DNA of 7,633 nucleotides from Blastocatellia bacterium (lineage in GTDB: Bacteria; Acidobacteriota; Blastocatellia; Chloracidobacteriales; JADJPF01): positions 1-7,633 of the forward strand of contig JAHFUF010000223.1 in the NCBI GenBank assembly GCA_023265235.1. The letters are read 5' to 3'. Both the position numbers and the translations under genes were made by a program. This document shows positions 1 through 7,132 of this stretch, piece after piece; within the stretch, counting starts at the first letter, position 1, and each line of letters starts with the position of its first letter. The notes under the pieces are model-generated. The model was not told the origin of the DNA. It saw only the letters and a list, made by a program, of their open reading frames with translations, and made no database searches.

Positions 1-2
1 TT

Positions 3-836
3 ATGCCTTTTCAGCTATATGAAGATACTTATGCTAATGTGTCTAACTTTCTTTGGGTTAAACCTCGTCAAGTGCAATTTAACCACAAGGAATTTGAGCA
101 TGTTGCCCAAAATATGTTTCTAAGTTTGTATAACTTAAACAAAGGAATAAGTAATTTTATTAGTTTTTCTTTGCTAAAAATAAAAAATTTATGGAGTTTT
201 TTTCTTGGCATACCTTTTTCGCTTTTACTAATAGCTTTGCTTTGGCTAAGAAAAAATTTTTGGGTACGTTTTGCCTTGTTAAGTTTGGGTTTATTGATGA
301 TAGGAATGTTACAAGTTTTAATCCTTTTTCCTCATTATGCTGCACCGGCAACTTGTTTAGTTTATTTTCTGGTTTTGCAATCTATGAGGCGAATTTACTT
401 TTTACGGTGGCAAAATAGGGCTGTTGGCCAATTAATGGTTTGGGCAGTGCCTGTTTATTCTGTTTTGTTAATTGTTTTACCAGTAGCCCTTAAAGTAGAT
501 CCCTTTGTTTATGTCAATCCTGCTTATTGGGAACCGCCAAAAACCTATCTTCCTACTTGGATGGTTAAACGTGAAGAAATAATTTCAAAGCTAAGCCAAA
601 GCAAAGACCGCTATCTGATTTTAATTAAGTATTTGCCAGATATTAAGGTTCATAATGAATGGGTTTATAATGGAGCAGACATTGATAATGCTAAAGTTAT
701 TTGGGCAAGAAGCATGAGTCTTGAACAAAATTGTAAGTTAATCAAGTATTTTTCTGATCGCAAAGTTGCATTTTTAGAAATAGGTAATGAACCAGACGTA
801 ATAAAGAATTATTTTACAATTAAAGGTTGTGAGTAA
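3..836 (+). CDS. Polytopic membrane protein, C-terminal part (GT-C/family 39-like, uncharacterised)
   Basis: This is the 3' end of a gene that starts left of the window. The frame is open to base 1, and the ATG at base 3 lies within what looks like an internal loop rather than a signal or membrane start, so it is not the true start. The visible 277 residues hold about four membrane segments (roughly 64-82, 90-109, 113-128 and 143-163), with a PHYAAP motif at 110-115 between the second and third. A soluble tail of about 110 residues follows, with HNEWVYN at 217-223, an AKVIWAR segment at 230-236 and an EQN...YFSDRKV segment at 241-255. From memory, this arrangement recurs in acidobacterial proteins annotated as hypothetical or as family 39/PMT-like glycosyltransferases. 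The catalytic N-terminal part is outside the window, so enzymatic function is not shown. It converges on the remnant at 845-1090 with only 8 bases between stop codons and has no visible link to the efflux genes. Confidence 0.75.
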   Translation: MPFQLYEDTYANVSNFLWVKPRQVQFNHKEFEHVAQNMFLSLYNLNKGISNFISFSLLKIKNLWSFFLGIPFSLLLIALLWLRKNFWVRFALLSLGLLMIGMLQVLILFPHYAAPATCLVYFLVLQSMRRIYFLRWQNRAVGQLMVWAVPVYSVLLIVLPVALKVDPFVYVNPAYWEPPKTYLPTWMVKREEIISKLSQSKDRYLILIKYLPDIKVHNEWVYNGADIDNAKVIWARSMSLEQNCKLIKYFSDRKVAFLEIGNEPDVIKNYFTIKGCE

Positions 837-844
837 TTATAAAG

Positions 845-1090
845 CTAGCACCGCCAATCAATTAGTTTTTTTAATTCTGGTTCATAAATTTCTTTGCCAC
901 GTAGGTTTTTTAACCAACGTTCAGGAATTATCCTAACTCCATCACGTAAGCCTGCAATACCTCCAGCAACACGAGCACCTTGCCCATAACTCTTACTATA
1001 CAAAGAAGCAGCGAGCAAGATGCCTGCATTCCCAGCCTTATCCAGCCTTATTAATATAGCTCAAACGATGACCGAAGCCGCAAAAACTTA
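845..1090 (-). pseudogene. C-terminal remnant resembling ADP-ribosylglycohydrolase, frameshifted by a 10-bp duplication
   Basis: Read on the minus strand, this stretch gives two open segments in different frames. The upstream one reads SFCGFGHRLSYINKAG. The downstream one starts NAGILLAASLY, continues through ARVAGGIAGL, IIPERWLKNLRGKE and YEPELKKLIDWRC, and stops at 845-847 (TAG). The G-x-I-A-G-L...IPERWL pattern resembles the C-terminal helices of ADP-ribosylglycohydrolases (DraG/ARH family, which remove ADP-ribose from proteins). The GD-x-D metal-binding motif normally found just before those helices is not recognisable here. Removing one copy of a 10-bp tandem repeat (1032-1051) joins the two segments into one continuous frame. 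No start codon, ribosome binding site or N-terminal domain is present, and the upstream edge merges with the czcA 3' end, so the fragment is dead. That it is protein-derived is well supported by the frame repair. The family assignment is tentative and made from memory. Confidence 0.5.
1032..1051. repeat. Exact 10-bp tandem duplication (CCAGCCTTAT x2)
   Basis: Positions 1032-1041 and 1042-1051 are identical copies of CCAGCCTTAT. The unit length is not a multiple of three, so the second copy shifts the frame of the minus-strand remnant. With one copy removed, the protein reads SYINKAG-NAGILLAA without a break. This looks like a replication-slippage duplication fixed after the gene had lost function. 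Confidence 0.85.
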
Positions 1091-1104
1091 TCTTACTATT
1101 TTTT

Positions 1105-4100
1105 CTATCTATAACCAAACCTACTGTAAAGCACTGGTAAAATTAATAAAGTGAGGAACGTTGAGGTAATTAGCCCGCCAATTACAACTGTTGCCAATGG
1201 GTGTTGAACTTCAGCCCCGGCAGATGTAGATAATGCCATAGGAATAAAGCCTAGGCTAGCAACTAGTGCAGTCATTAGCACTGGTCGTAACCTTGATTCC
1301 GCGCCCTCTCTTATCGCTTGTTCTGTAGCTAACCCTTTTTCACTTAGTCGATTTATGGCGCTCATCATTACAAGGCCATTTAATACTGCTACACCAAACA
1401 AGGCAATAAAACCTACTCCTGCTGAAATGGAGAATGGTAGCCCGCGTAATGTCAAAGCTAAAACTCCTCCTACTGCGGCAAAAGGAATACCTGTATAAAT
1501 GATTATTGCTTGTCTAGTTGAACCAAATACAGTAAAGAGCATTACGAAAATTAATAACATTGCTAGCGGCACCACTACTAGTAATCTTTCTGTAGCTCGC
1601 TCTAGATTCTCAAACTGACCACCCCAAGTAATGTAGTATCCTGATGGCAGTTGAAGTTGTTTATCTATTAGGCTTTGTGCGTCTTTTACAAAACTACCAA
1701 TATCACGTCCACGCACATTTAGTTCTACTACTACACGTCTATGAGTATCTTCTCTTGATATTTGTAATGGGCTTTCTACCAAAGAAATACTTGCTAGTTG
1801 TGATAATGGGATTTTGGCTCCATTAGGTGCAGGCACAAGTAGGGATTTAATAGATTCTAAGTTCTTGCTGCTTTCTTCTCCTAGCCTTACAACTAAGTTA
1901 AACTTTTGTTCTCCCTCAAAAACTTGTCCTGCTAGTTTTCCAGCTATTAGTGATTCAACCAGTGTGTTTATATCAGCAACATTAATTCCATAACGGGCAA
2001 TCACTGCGCGATCTGGTCTTATTTGTAACTGTGGTAGACCTGAAACTTGTTCTACTTTTACATCTTCTGCACCAGTGACTTTACTTACTATTTGGGCTAT
2101 TTCTGCACCTTTTTTATTAAGCACTTCTAAATCTTCACCAAACAACTTGATTGCTATATCAGACTTTACTCCTGAAATAAGCTCAGACATCCTTAGCTCT
2201 ATTGGTTGGGAAAAACTCATACCTGCTGTAGGTACTTTTTCTGCTAAAGCTTCAGACATTTTTTCAACTAACTCTTCTCTATGTTTAGTAGTTGTCCATT
2301 CAGAATGAGGTTTTAGCCCAATATAAATATCACTTGTTTCTACACCCATTGGATCATTGGCTACTTCTGGTCGTCCAGTTTTAGATATTACTGTAGTTAC
2401 TTCTGGAAATTGCCTCAAAGCTTTTTCTATATCTGTAGTAGTACTAATTGCTTGGGTGAGTGACACACTAGGAAGTTTTTGTGCTTGAACTGTTAAAGCT
2501 CCTTCATCAAGCCTTGGAATAAACTCTGAGCCAAGCAATGGAAACAGGCTGGCACTAATTATTACTAGACCTGTTGCTATTGCTAAAGCTTGGTGACGGT
2601 TATTCATTACCAAATTTAACGCAATTGTATAAACCTTTTTAGCATAATGAATTACAAAGCTCTCTTCTTCTGATACTTTTCCACGTAAAACTATTGTCAT
2701 TGCCGCAGGAATATAAGTGAGCGAAAGCACCATTGAGCCAAGTAATGCAAATATTACTGTCATCGCCATAGGTTTAAACATTTTGCCTTCGATTCCTGTC
2801 AGACTTAAAATCGGTAGGTATACTATAGTGATTATTAAAACACCTGCAATCATTGCTTTAGATATTTCTAATGAAGAATCACGAATAGTTAAGAAAAGTT
2901 CTTCTTTAGTAAGAGTACGACCAATAGAATATTGCTTTTCTGCGACGCGACGAACAGCATTTTCTACCATTATCACCGCACCATCTACAATCAAGCCAAA
3001 GTCTAAAGCTCCTAAACTCATCAAGTTACCAGAAACTTTGAAGATCACCATAAAGATTGCGGCTATTAACATTGACAGAGGAATTACTGTTGATACCAAT
3101 AATGCCCCACGCCAGTTTCCTAGTAGCAATACTAAAATCACTATTACAATCAATGCACCTTCCACTAAGTTCTTTGTTACTGTATTGATTGTGCGATTTA
3201 TTAACTCTGTTCGGTCATAAAAAGGAACTAGCTCTACTCCTTTGGGGAGTGTCTTTTTTACTTGTTCTACACGTTGTTTTACCCTATCAATTACAGCGCG
3301 GGAGTTTTCTCCTTGTAGCATCATCACAATTCCAGCCACGATTTCGCCTTTTCCATCTGCTGTAACTGCGCCTTGACGAACATTTGCTCCAACTACTACT
3401 TCACCCAAATCACGAACAAAAATTGGGACACCTTCTGCTGCTGTTTTAACTACAATATTTTCAATATCTTTTGCTGATTCAACTAAACCCATTCCTCTTA
3501 ACAAATATTGCTCCGAACCATGTTCAATATAGGCTCCACCTACATTCTCATTATTCTTGGTTACTGCTTCTAAAACATCTCTAAGTGTAAGGTTGTAAGA
3601 TTGGAGTTTTACAGGGTTTAATCTTACTTGATACTGTTTTTCTAACCCTCCAAAACTATTAACTTCTGCTACTCCAGGAACACTAATTAACTGCCTACGT
3701 ACAATCCAGTCTTGTATTGTGCGTAGTGCAATTGGGTCATAGCCTTCTCCCTTTATTTCATATTGATAAATTTCTCCTAATCCTGTAGAAATTGGCCCCA
3801 TCTCAGGAGAACCAATTGTTTCTGGGATTTGCTCTTTAGCCTGTGTTAAGCGTTCTAATATCAATTGACGAGCAAAAAAGATGTCTACAGAATCCTTAAA
3901 CACAACTGTTATTGCTGATAGACCAAACTTTGATACTGAGCGAACTTCTTCAACATTTGGCAACCCTGACATTGCTACTTCTATTGGAAAAGTTATTTGT
4001 CTCTCTATTTCCAGTGGTGCTAGTGAAGGTGCTGAAGTAAGAATTTGAACTTGCACATTAGTAACATCTGGTACTGCGTCTATTGGTAGTCGCTGCAAAC

Positions 4101-4188
4101 TGTAAACCCCTGCTCCAACTAATGTTAATACTAGTAATAACACTAGCAATCTGTGTGTTATAGATAAGCGAATTATTTTGTTAATCAT
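1105..4188 (-). CDS. czcA: CzcA-type heavy-metal efflux RND pump, inner-membrane component
   Basis: Proton-driven RND transporter of the heavy-metal efflux (HME) family. It exports metal ions through a tripartite complex with the adaptor and channel encoded just upstream. The 1027 residues match the usual family length, so it appears intact. Membrane helix 1 is at about 12-30, followed by the family signature LPIDAVPDVTN (34-44) and a periplasmic porter domain. A helix bundle spans about 340-500, a second porter domain about 555-860, and the closing helices about 865-1020. In helix 4, D396-F-G, D402-G-A and V408-E409-N410 correspond to the proton-relay residues of CzcA and match the divalent (Zn/Co/Cd) signature. 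Later, GVAVLNGLV (932-940) also fits CzcA, not CusA. Actual metal specificity is inferred. Its ATG overlaps the adaptor stop by one base (TAATG) and is preceded by GGAGG at 4196-4200. No convincing terminator follows its TAG stop. Confidence 0.93.
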   Translation of the reverse strand: MINKIIRLSITHRLLVLLLVLTLVGAGVYSLQRLPIDAVPDVTNVQVQILTSAPSLAPLEIERQITFPIEVAMSGLPNVEEVRSVSKFGLSAITVVFKDSVDIFFARQLILERLTQAKEQIPETIGSPEMGPISTGLGEIYQYEIKGEGYDPIALRTIQDWIVRRQLISVPGVAEVNSFGGLEKQYQVRLNPVKLQSYNLTLRDVLEAVTKNNENVGGAYIEHGSEQYLLRGMGLVESAKDIENIVVKTAAEGVPIFVRDLGEVVVGANVRQGAVTADGKGEIVAGIVMMLQGENSRAVIDRVKQRVEQVKKTLPKGVELVPFYDRTELINRTINTVTKNLVEGALIVIVILVLLLGNWRGALLVSTVIPLSMLIAAIFMVIFKVSGNLMSLGALDFGLIVDGAVIMVENAVRRVAEKQYSIGRTLTKEELFLTIRDSSLEISKAMIAGVLIITIVYLPILSLTGIEGKMFKPMAMTVIFALLGSMVLSLTYIPAAMTIVLRGKVSEEESFVIHYAKKVYTIALNLVMNNRHQALAIATGLVIISASLFPLLGSEFIPRLDEGALTVQAQKLPSVSLTQAISTTTDIEKALRQFPEVTTVISKTGRPEVANDPMGVETSDIYIGLKPHSEWTTTKHREELVEKMSEALAEKVPTAGMSFSQPIELRMSELISGVKSDIAIKLFGEDLEVLNKKGAEIAQIVSKVTGAEDVKVEQVSGLPQLQIRPDRAVIARYGINVADINTLVESLIAGKLAGQVFEGEQKFNLVVRLGEESSKNLESIKSLLVPAPNGAKIPLSQLASISLVESPLQISREDTHRRVVVELNVRGRDIGSFVKDAQSLIDKQLQLPSGYYITWGGQFENLERATERLLVVVPLAMLLIFVMLFTVFGSTRQAIIIYTGIPFAAVGGVLALTLRGLPFSISAGVGFIALFGVAVLNGLVMMSAINRLSEKGLATEQAIREGAESRLRPVLMTALVASLGFIPMALSTSAGAEVQHPLATVVIGGLITSTFLTLLILPVLYSRFGYR

Positions 4189-5618
4189 TAGTCGCCCTCC
4201 TCTAGTTCGCCTTTCATCAGTTGAGTTTTAAGCGCAAAGCTGCCTTTGGTAACAACTTTTTCACCTTTTTCTAGACCACTTATTACATGCTGATAGCCAT
4301 TACTAGCTTCATCACCAATCTCAACTTTTCTCACTTCAAAGTGTCCTGGTTTATCAGATTTAGAAACAAAAACTACTGTACGTTGCTCAATTCGTTGGAT
4401 TGCTTCTTCTGGTATAGCTAAACCTTTTTCCTTAAAAGTATTTGCGCTAGCTACTAAGAAATTCACTTCTACAAACATGCCTAGGTTGAGCTTATTTTTA
4501 GGATTGGAAAGCTCTATCCTTACTTTTGCAGCACGGGTTTCTTCATTTAATCGAGGATCAAGGTAAGTAACTTTGCCAGCAAGCTTTTCTGTTCCTAATA
4601 TGGCAGCTTTGACTTCAGCTTTTGAACCAAGCTCGATTTGGCTTACTTGTGATTCTGGAACATTAGCTATTACCCAAACTGTACTTAAATTAGCAATGGT
4701 AAAAATAGCTTTACCGACTTCTATTCCTGCTCCAGCATTGATCATTCGTTCTACAATTGAGCCAGAAATAGGAGCACGTAAGGGAATTAAAGCTGTATCC
4801 TTTTTGTGATCAACATGTTCTTCTTCTGGTGCATTTACACCATAGGCTCTCATTTCATCTCTAATGTGTGATAATTCTACTTCAGCAGTAGCTAACTCTG
4901 CTTTTGCTTCGGCTATTTCACGATTAAGAGCTATGTTGCTTTGAAATTCATACTCGGCTTTAGTTGTTTGGTAAGTGGTTTCTGCTGCAATTAAATCTTT
5001 ACCTGCTCCTGCTTGTAGTTCTACTAGTTTTTTAACTCTTCGTAATGTCGTTTCAGCTTCATCTAGCTTGGCTTTTGCCGAAAGTACTGCAACGCGGTTT
5101 TCTGCTTTTTCTACTCGTTGAAGGTTACGTTGTGCTAGAGCAAGTTTGGTTTCTGCTTCGTGCATTTTACCGTGCATTTGGGCAATCTGTGGGCTAGCTA
5201 TCATAGCTAATACTGATCCAGCTTTTACATAATCGCCTAACACTACATGTACCTTTTCAACACGTCCTGAAACCAATGCACTAGCCTGTTGTGAGTTCAT
5301 TTGGTTGGCTTCTACTGTTCCTGTTACTTTCAAAGTAGTAGCCATTTCTTGCTCAGTTACTTCTACAATCTGAATATTAGCTGCGGTTAAAGTCTCTGGC
5401 GTAAGTTCTATTTCATTTTTGTTTTCTTCGTGTTCGCTATGTTCAGTAGATTTTTCTTCATGCTTTTCTGAAGAACTACTAGCTGAAAGAGCGGGCTTTT
5501 TGTATGTCCAAATTACTAGCACAATAGCCCCTGTTACTAAGCCAATAATAACGAGTGTAATTATTCCACCAACATTTAATTGTTTATTGTTTATTGGGTT
5601 TATTGTTTGTTGGTTCAT
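4188..5618 (-). CDS. czcB: Periplasmic adaptor (membrane fusion) subunit of the metal efflux RND system, CzcB/CusB type
   Basis: Connects the inner-membrane pump to the outer-membrane channel. In 476 residues it shows one N-terminal membrane anchor (about 17-37) and a His/Glu/Ser-rich linker with H53, H60 and H63. The first half of a lipoyl-like barrel-sandwich is at about 108-145 (SGRVEKVHVVLGDYVKAGSVL). A long alpha-hairpin coiled coil follows at about 146-260, with the second lipoyl half at about 278-310 (RAPISGSIVERMI). The beta-barrel and membrane-proximal domains run from about 312 to 470. Further histidines occur at 149 and 153 in the first hairpin helix and at 268 and 271 just after the hairpin. 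These His clusters are typical of metal-binding adaptors and suggest direct metal contact, which is an inference. The start is fixed by an ATGA overlap with the channel gene's stop and by AGGAGG nine bases upstream. The symbol is given by operon position and family; it could equally be named after CusB. Confidence 0.9.
   Translation of the reverse strand: MNQQTINPINNKQLNVGGIITLVIIGLVTGAIVLVIWTYKKPALSASSSSEKHEEKSTEHSEHEENKNEIELTPETLTAANIQIVEVTEQEMATTLKVTGTVEANQMNSQQASALVSGRVEKVHVVLGDYVKAGSVLAMIASPQIAQMHGKMHEAETKLALAQRNLQRVEKAENRVAVLSAKAKLDEAETTLRRVKKLVELQAGAGKDLIAAETTYQTTKAEYEFQSNIALNREIAEAKAELATAEVELSHIRDEMRAYGVNAPEEEHVDHKKDTALIPLRAPISGSIVERMINAGAGIEVGKAIFTIANLSTVWVIANVPESQVSQIELGSKAEVKAAILGTEKLAGKVTYLDPRLNEETRAAKVRIELSNPKNKLNLGMFVEVNFLVASANTFKEKGLAIPEEAIQRIEQRTVVFVSKSDKPGHFEVRKVEIGDEASNGYQHVISGLEKGEKVVTKGSFALKTQLMKGELEEGD
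4196..4200 (-). promoter_or_regulatory. Ribosome binding site of the RND pump gene
   Basis: GGAGG on the minus strand lies seven bases before the ATG at 4186-4188, inside the last codons of the adaptor gene. It fixes the pump start and, with the TAATG overlap, indicates translational coupling. Confidence 0.8.
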
Positions 5619-6937
5619 TTGCTTGTGCCTCCTAAACTAGTAATTCCTATTGCTGTGTTTAAGTCAGACAATACTCGGTAGCGTTCTGCTAGTAGTTCTG
5701 TATATTCGCGCTCTGAATCCACCAAGCGACGTTGTTCTGTAATTAGATCTGTAATACGTAATTCTCCTAAATTATAAACTTCTCGAAAGATACGTAGGTT
5801 ATTTGTTGACTGGGCAATAACCCCTTGTTCAAAGCCGCTAACCGCAAGTTGAGTTGATTGATAGCGGGCATAGGCAGCAGAAACTTCCGCTTTGATAAGT
5901 TGTTCTAGAAACTCTCGTCGTTTTTGAGCTTGAGTAATGGAAATTGAAGTGTCAGCCTGGTTGCCTTGATTACGGTTAAATAGAGGTAAGTTTATTGATA
6001 CTCCAAAAGTAAAGACATTATCTTTGTCTTTGATTATTCCAACAGGAGTATCATTAAATGATGATCTTTCCCTTGAATATTTTGTTGAAACAACCAAGTC
6101 TGGTATAACTTGAGCTTTTGCCAGTTGCAACCCTGCTTGTGCTGCTTGTTCAAATAATCTAGCAGCTTTTAGGTCTGGTCTAGTTTGTAAAGCTAATGCC
6201 ATAACTTCAACCAAAGAATAGTTTGATTGAGTCATTACAGGAGTAAGTAACTCTTCTTGTAACTGCAAAGGTTGTTCAAGCGGGATTCCTACTACACTTT
6301 TTAAGCGTAGTATTGCGGCTTGATATTTGCCCTCCGCTAAGTTGCGACGAGACTTTAGCCTTTCTACTTCTACTTTGAGTAGGTTAAGTTCTAAAGGTGC
6401 AGATTCTCCCTCTTTTATCTTTACTTCTACAATTTGGGCAGTTTTAACATCTAGATTATTAAGTCTTTGCATAGTCTCTAGTTCACGTTGCGCTGAAAGT
6501 GCTTCTGCATAAAGAGAGCGTATTTCATTAGCTGATCGTCTTTCACGATCTGCTACATTAGCTTCTGTAATTGCTATTTCTAGTTGTGCTAGATCTATTC
6601 GTCGCTGACGTTTGCCTGCTAATTCAATTGCTAGTGAAAATCCTATACTGGAAGAGCGTTCATTACTTGAATTGGTTAAACTTTGTTCAAAATCAATGAA
6701 TGGGTTAGGACGCAAGCCAGCTTGTTTTAGTCTAGCGCGAGTGCGTTCTATTTCTAATCTAATAGCAACAAGTTCTGTATTATTTGCTAAAGCTTGTTTT
6801 ATTAATTCACTAGCAGAAATACTATTTGTTGATAAACTATCTGAGGTTTGAGCAAAACTACTCCCTACACTAATCATTAGCAAAATTAATAGAAAGGTAG
6901 AGCAGTGGCTTACAAATGAAAACTTATGAGCTAACAT
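5615..6937 (-). CDS. czcC: Outer-membrane efflux channel, TolC/CzcC family
   Basis: Forms the outer-membrane exit duct for the tripartite metal pump. The 440-residue product starts with a signal peptide: positively charged start, hydrophobic stretch at about 13-27 and a likely signal peptidase I site after SFA (27-29), with no lipobox. The mature part shows the two repeated outer-membrane efflux protein domains, each with a long helical coiled coil: roughly 41-230 and 240-435. Family motifs include LRPNPF (75-80), LAGKRQRRID (106-115), INLPLFNRNQG (315-325) and the C-terminal YNLGELRITDLITEQRRL (388-405), all typical of CzcC-like channels. It is the first gene of the channel-adaptor-pump cluster, and its stop overlaps the adaptor start (ATGA). 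The start at 6937 follows AAGGAG with a four-base spacer. A 195-base gap separates it from the small Cys-rich gene upstream. Confidence 0.9.
   Translation of the reverse strand: MLAHKFSFVSHCSTFLLILLMISVGSSFAQTSDSLSTNSISASELIKQALANNTELVAIRLEIERTRARLKQAGLRPNPFIDFEQSLTNSSNERSSSIGFSLAIELAGKRQRRIDLAQLEIAITEANVADRERRSANEIRSLYAEALSAQRELETMQRLNNLDVKTAQIVEVKIKEGESAPLELNLLKVEVERLKSRRNLAEGKYQAAILRLKSVVGIPLEQPLQLQEELLTPVMTQSNYSLVEVMALALQTRPDLKAARLFEQAAQAGLQLAKAQVIPDLVVSTKYSRERSSFNDTPVGIIKDKDNVFTFGVSINLPLFNRNQGNQADTSISITQAQKRREFLEQLIKAEVSAAYARYQSTQLAVSGFEQGVIAQSTNNLRIFREVYNLGELRITDLITEQRRLVDSEREYTELLAERYRVLSDLNTAIGITSLGGTSK
5628..5633 (-). promoter_or_regulatory. Ribosome binding site of the adaptor gene
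   Basis: AGGAGG on the minus strand, nine bases before the adaptor ATG (5616-5618) and within the end of the channel gene. It confirms this ATG as the start and supports coupling across the 4-bp ATGA overlap. Confidence 0.85.
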
Positions 6938-6941
6938 AATT

Positions 6942-6947
6942 CTCCTT
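6942..6947 (-). promoter_or_regulatory. Ribosome binding site of the outer-membrane channel gene
   Basis: AAGGAG on the minus strand sits four bases before the ATG at 6935-6937. The spacing is short but acceptable. It supports this start, which also gives a normal-looking signal peptide. Confidence 0.75.
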
Positions 6948-6981
6948 AGTTATGAGTATTCAGTTATTTAGAGTTTAATTT

Positions 6982-6997
6982 TTGAAAATAATTTCAA
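6982..6997. repeat. Inverted repeat TTGAAA-n4-TTTCAA upstream of the channel gene
   Basis: Perfect six-base arms around ATAA, about 45-60 bases before the channel start, in a 195-base gap without coding potential. It could be an operator or part of a promoter, since the minus-strand arm TTGAAA resembles a -35 box, but no good -10 box follows at 16-18 bases. In sequence this AT-rich, six-base dyads also arise by chance. Confidence 0.35.
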
Positions 6998-7014
6998 CCT
7001 CAAAATAGTTAATA

Positions 7015-7026
7015 TTTGCTAGCAAA
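7015..7026. repeat. 12-bp perfect palindrome TTTGCTAGCAAA
   Basis: A gapless palindrome in the gap between the small Cys-rich gene and the channel gene. A second dyad, GTTTTT-AGC-AAAAAC (7036-7050), lies ten bases away and contains the same AGCAAA core. They could be a protein-binding site or a weak attenuating hairpin; neither has the GC-rich stem and U-run of an intrinsic terminator. Confidence 0.35.
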
Positions 7027-7035
7027 GGAATTAAG

Positions 7036-7050
7036 GTTTTTAGCAAAAAC
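7036..7050. repeat. Short AT-rich hairpin GTTTTT-AGC-AAAAAC
   Basis: Six-base perfect arms around a three-base loop, about 85 bases downstream of the small gene's stop on the minus strand. The stem is nearly all A-T pairs and no T-run follows on that strand, so it is a poor terminator candidate. It is listed because it sits next to the palindrome at 7015-7026. Confidence 0.25.
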
Positions 7051-7132
7051 TTTCGCAATTACTAAAAATAAATGTTTGTACGCAAAATTGGCTAAAGCTA
7101 TAAGTGGTTGAAAATGAATAAGCTAAGGATAA

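Noticed and set aside
3..5. The ATG at base 3 as the start of the left-edge membrane protein
   Set aside because: The frame is open to the window edge, and the following residues look like the interior of a larger protein, so the true start is upstream.
845..1090. The remnant as a functional short gene
   Set aside because: It lacks a start codon with a ribosome binding site, is broken by the duplication and has no N-terminal domain.
1080..1104. An intrinsic terminator after the RND pump gene
   Set aside because: There is a run of A/T near the stop but no GC-rich stem, so no terminator can be supported.
2717..3220. A 167-codon open frame on the plus strand
   Set aside because: It lies wholly antisense to the intact RND pump gene, has no ribosome binding site, and its Thr/Ile/Ser-rich product is what the complement of helix-coding sequence gives.
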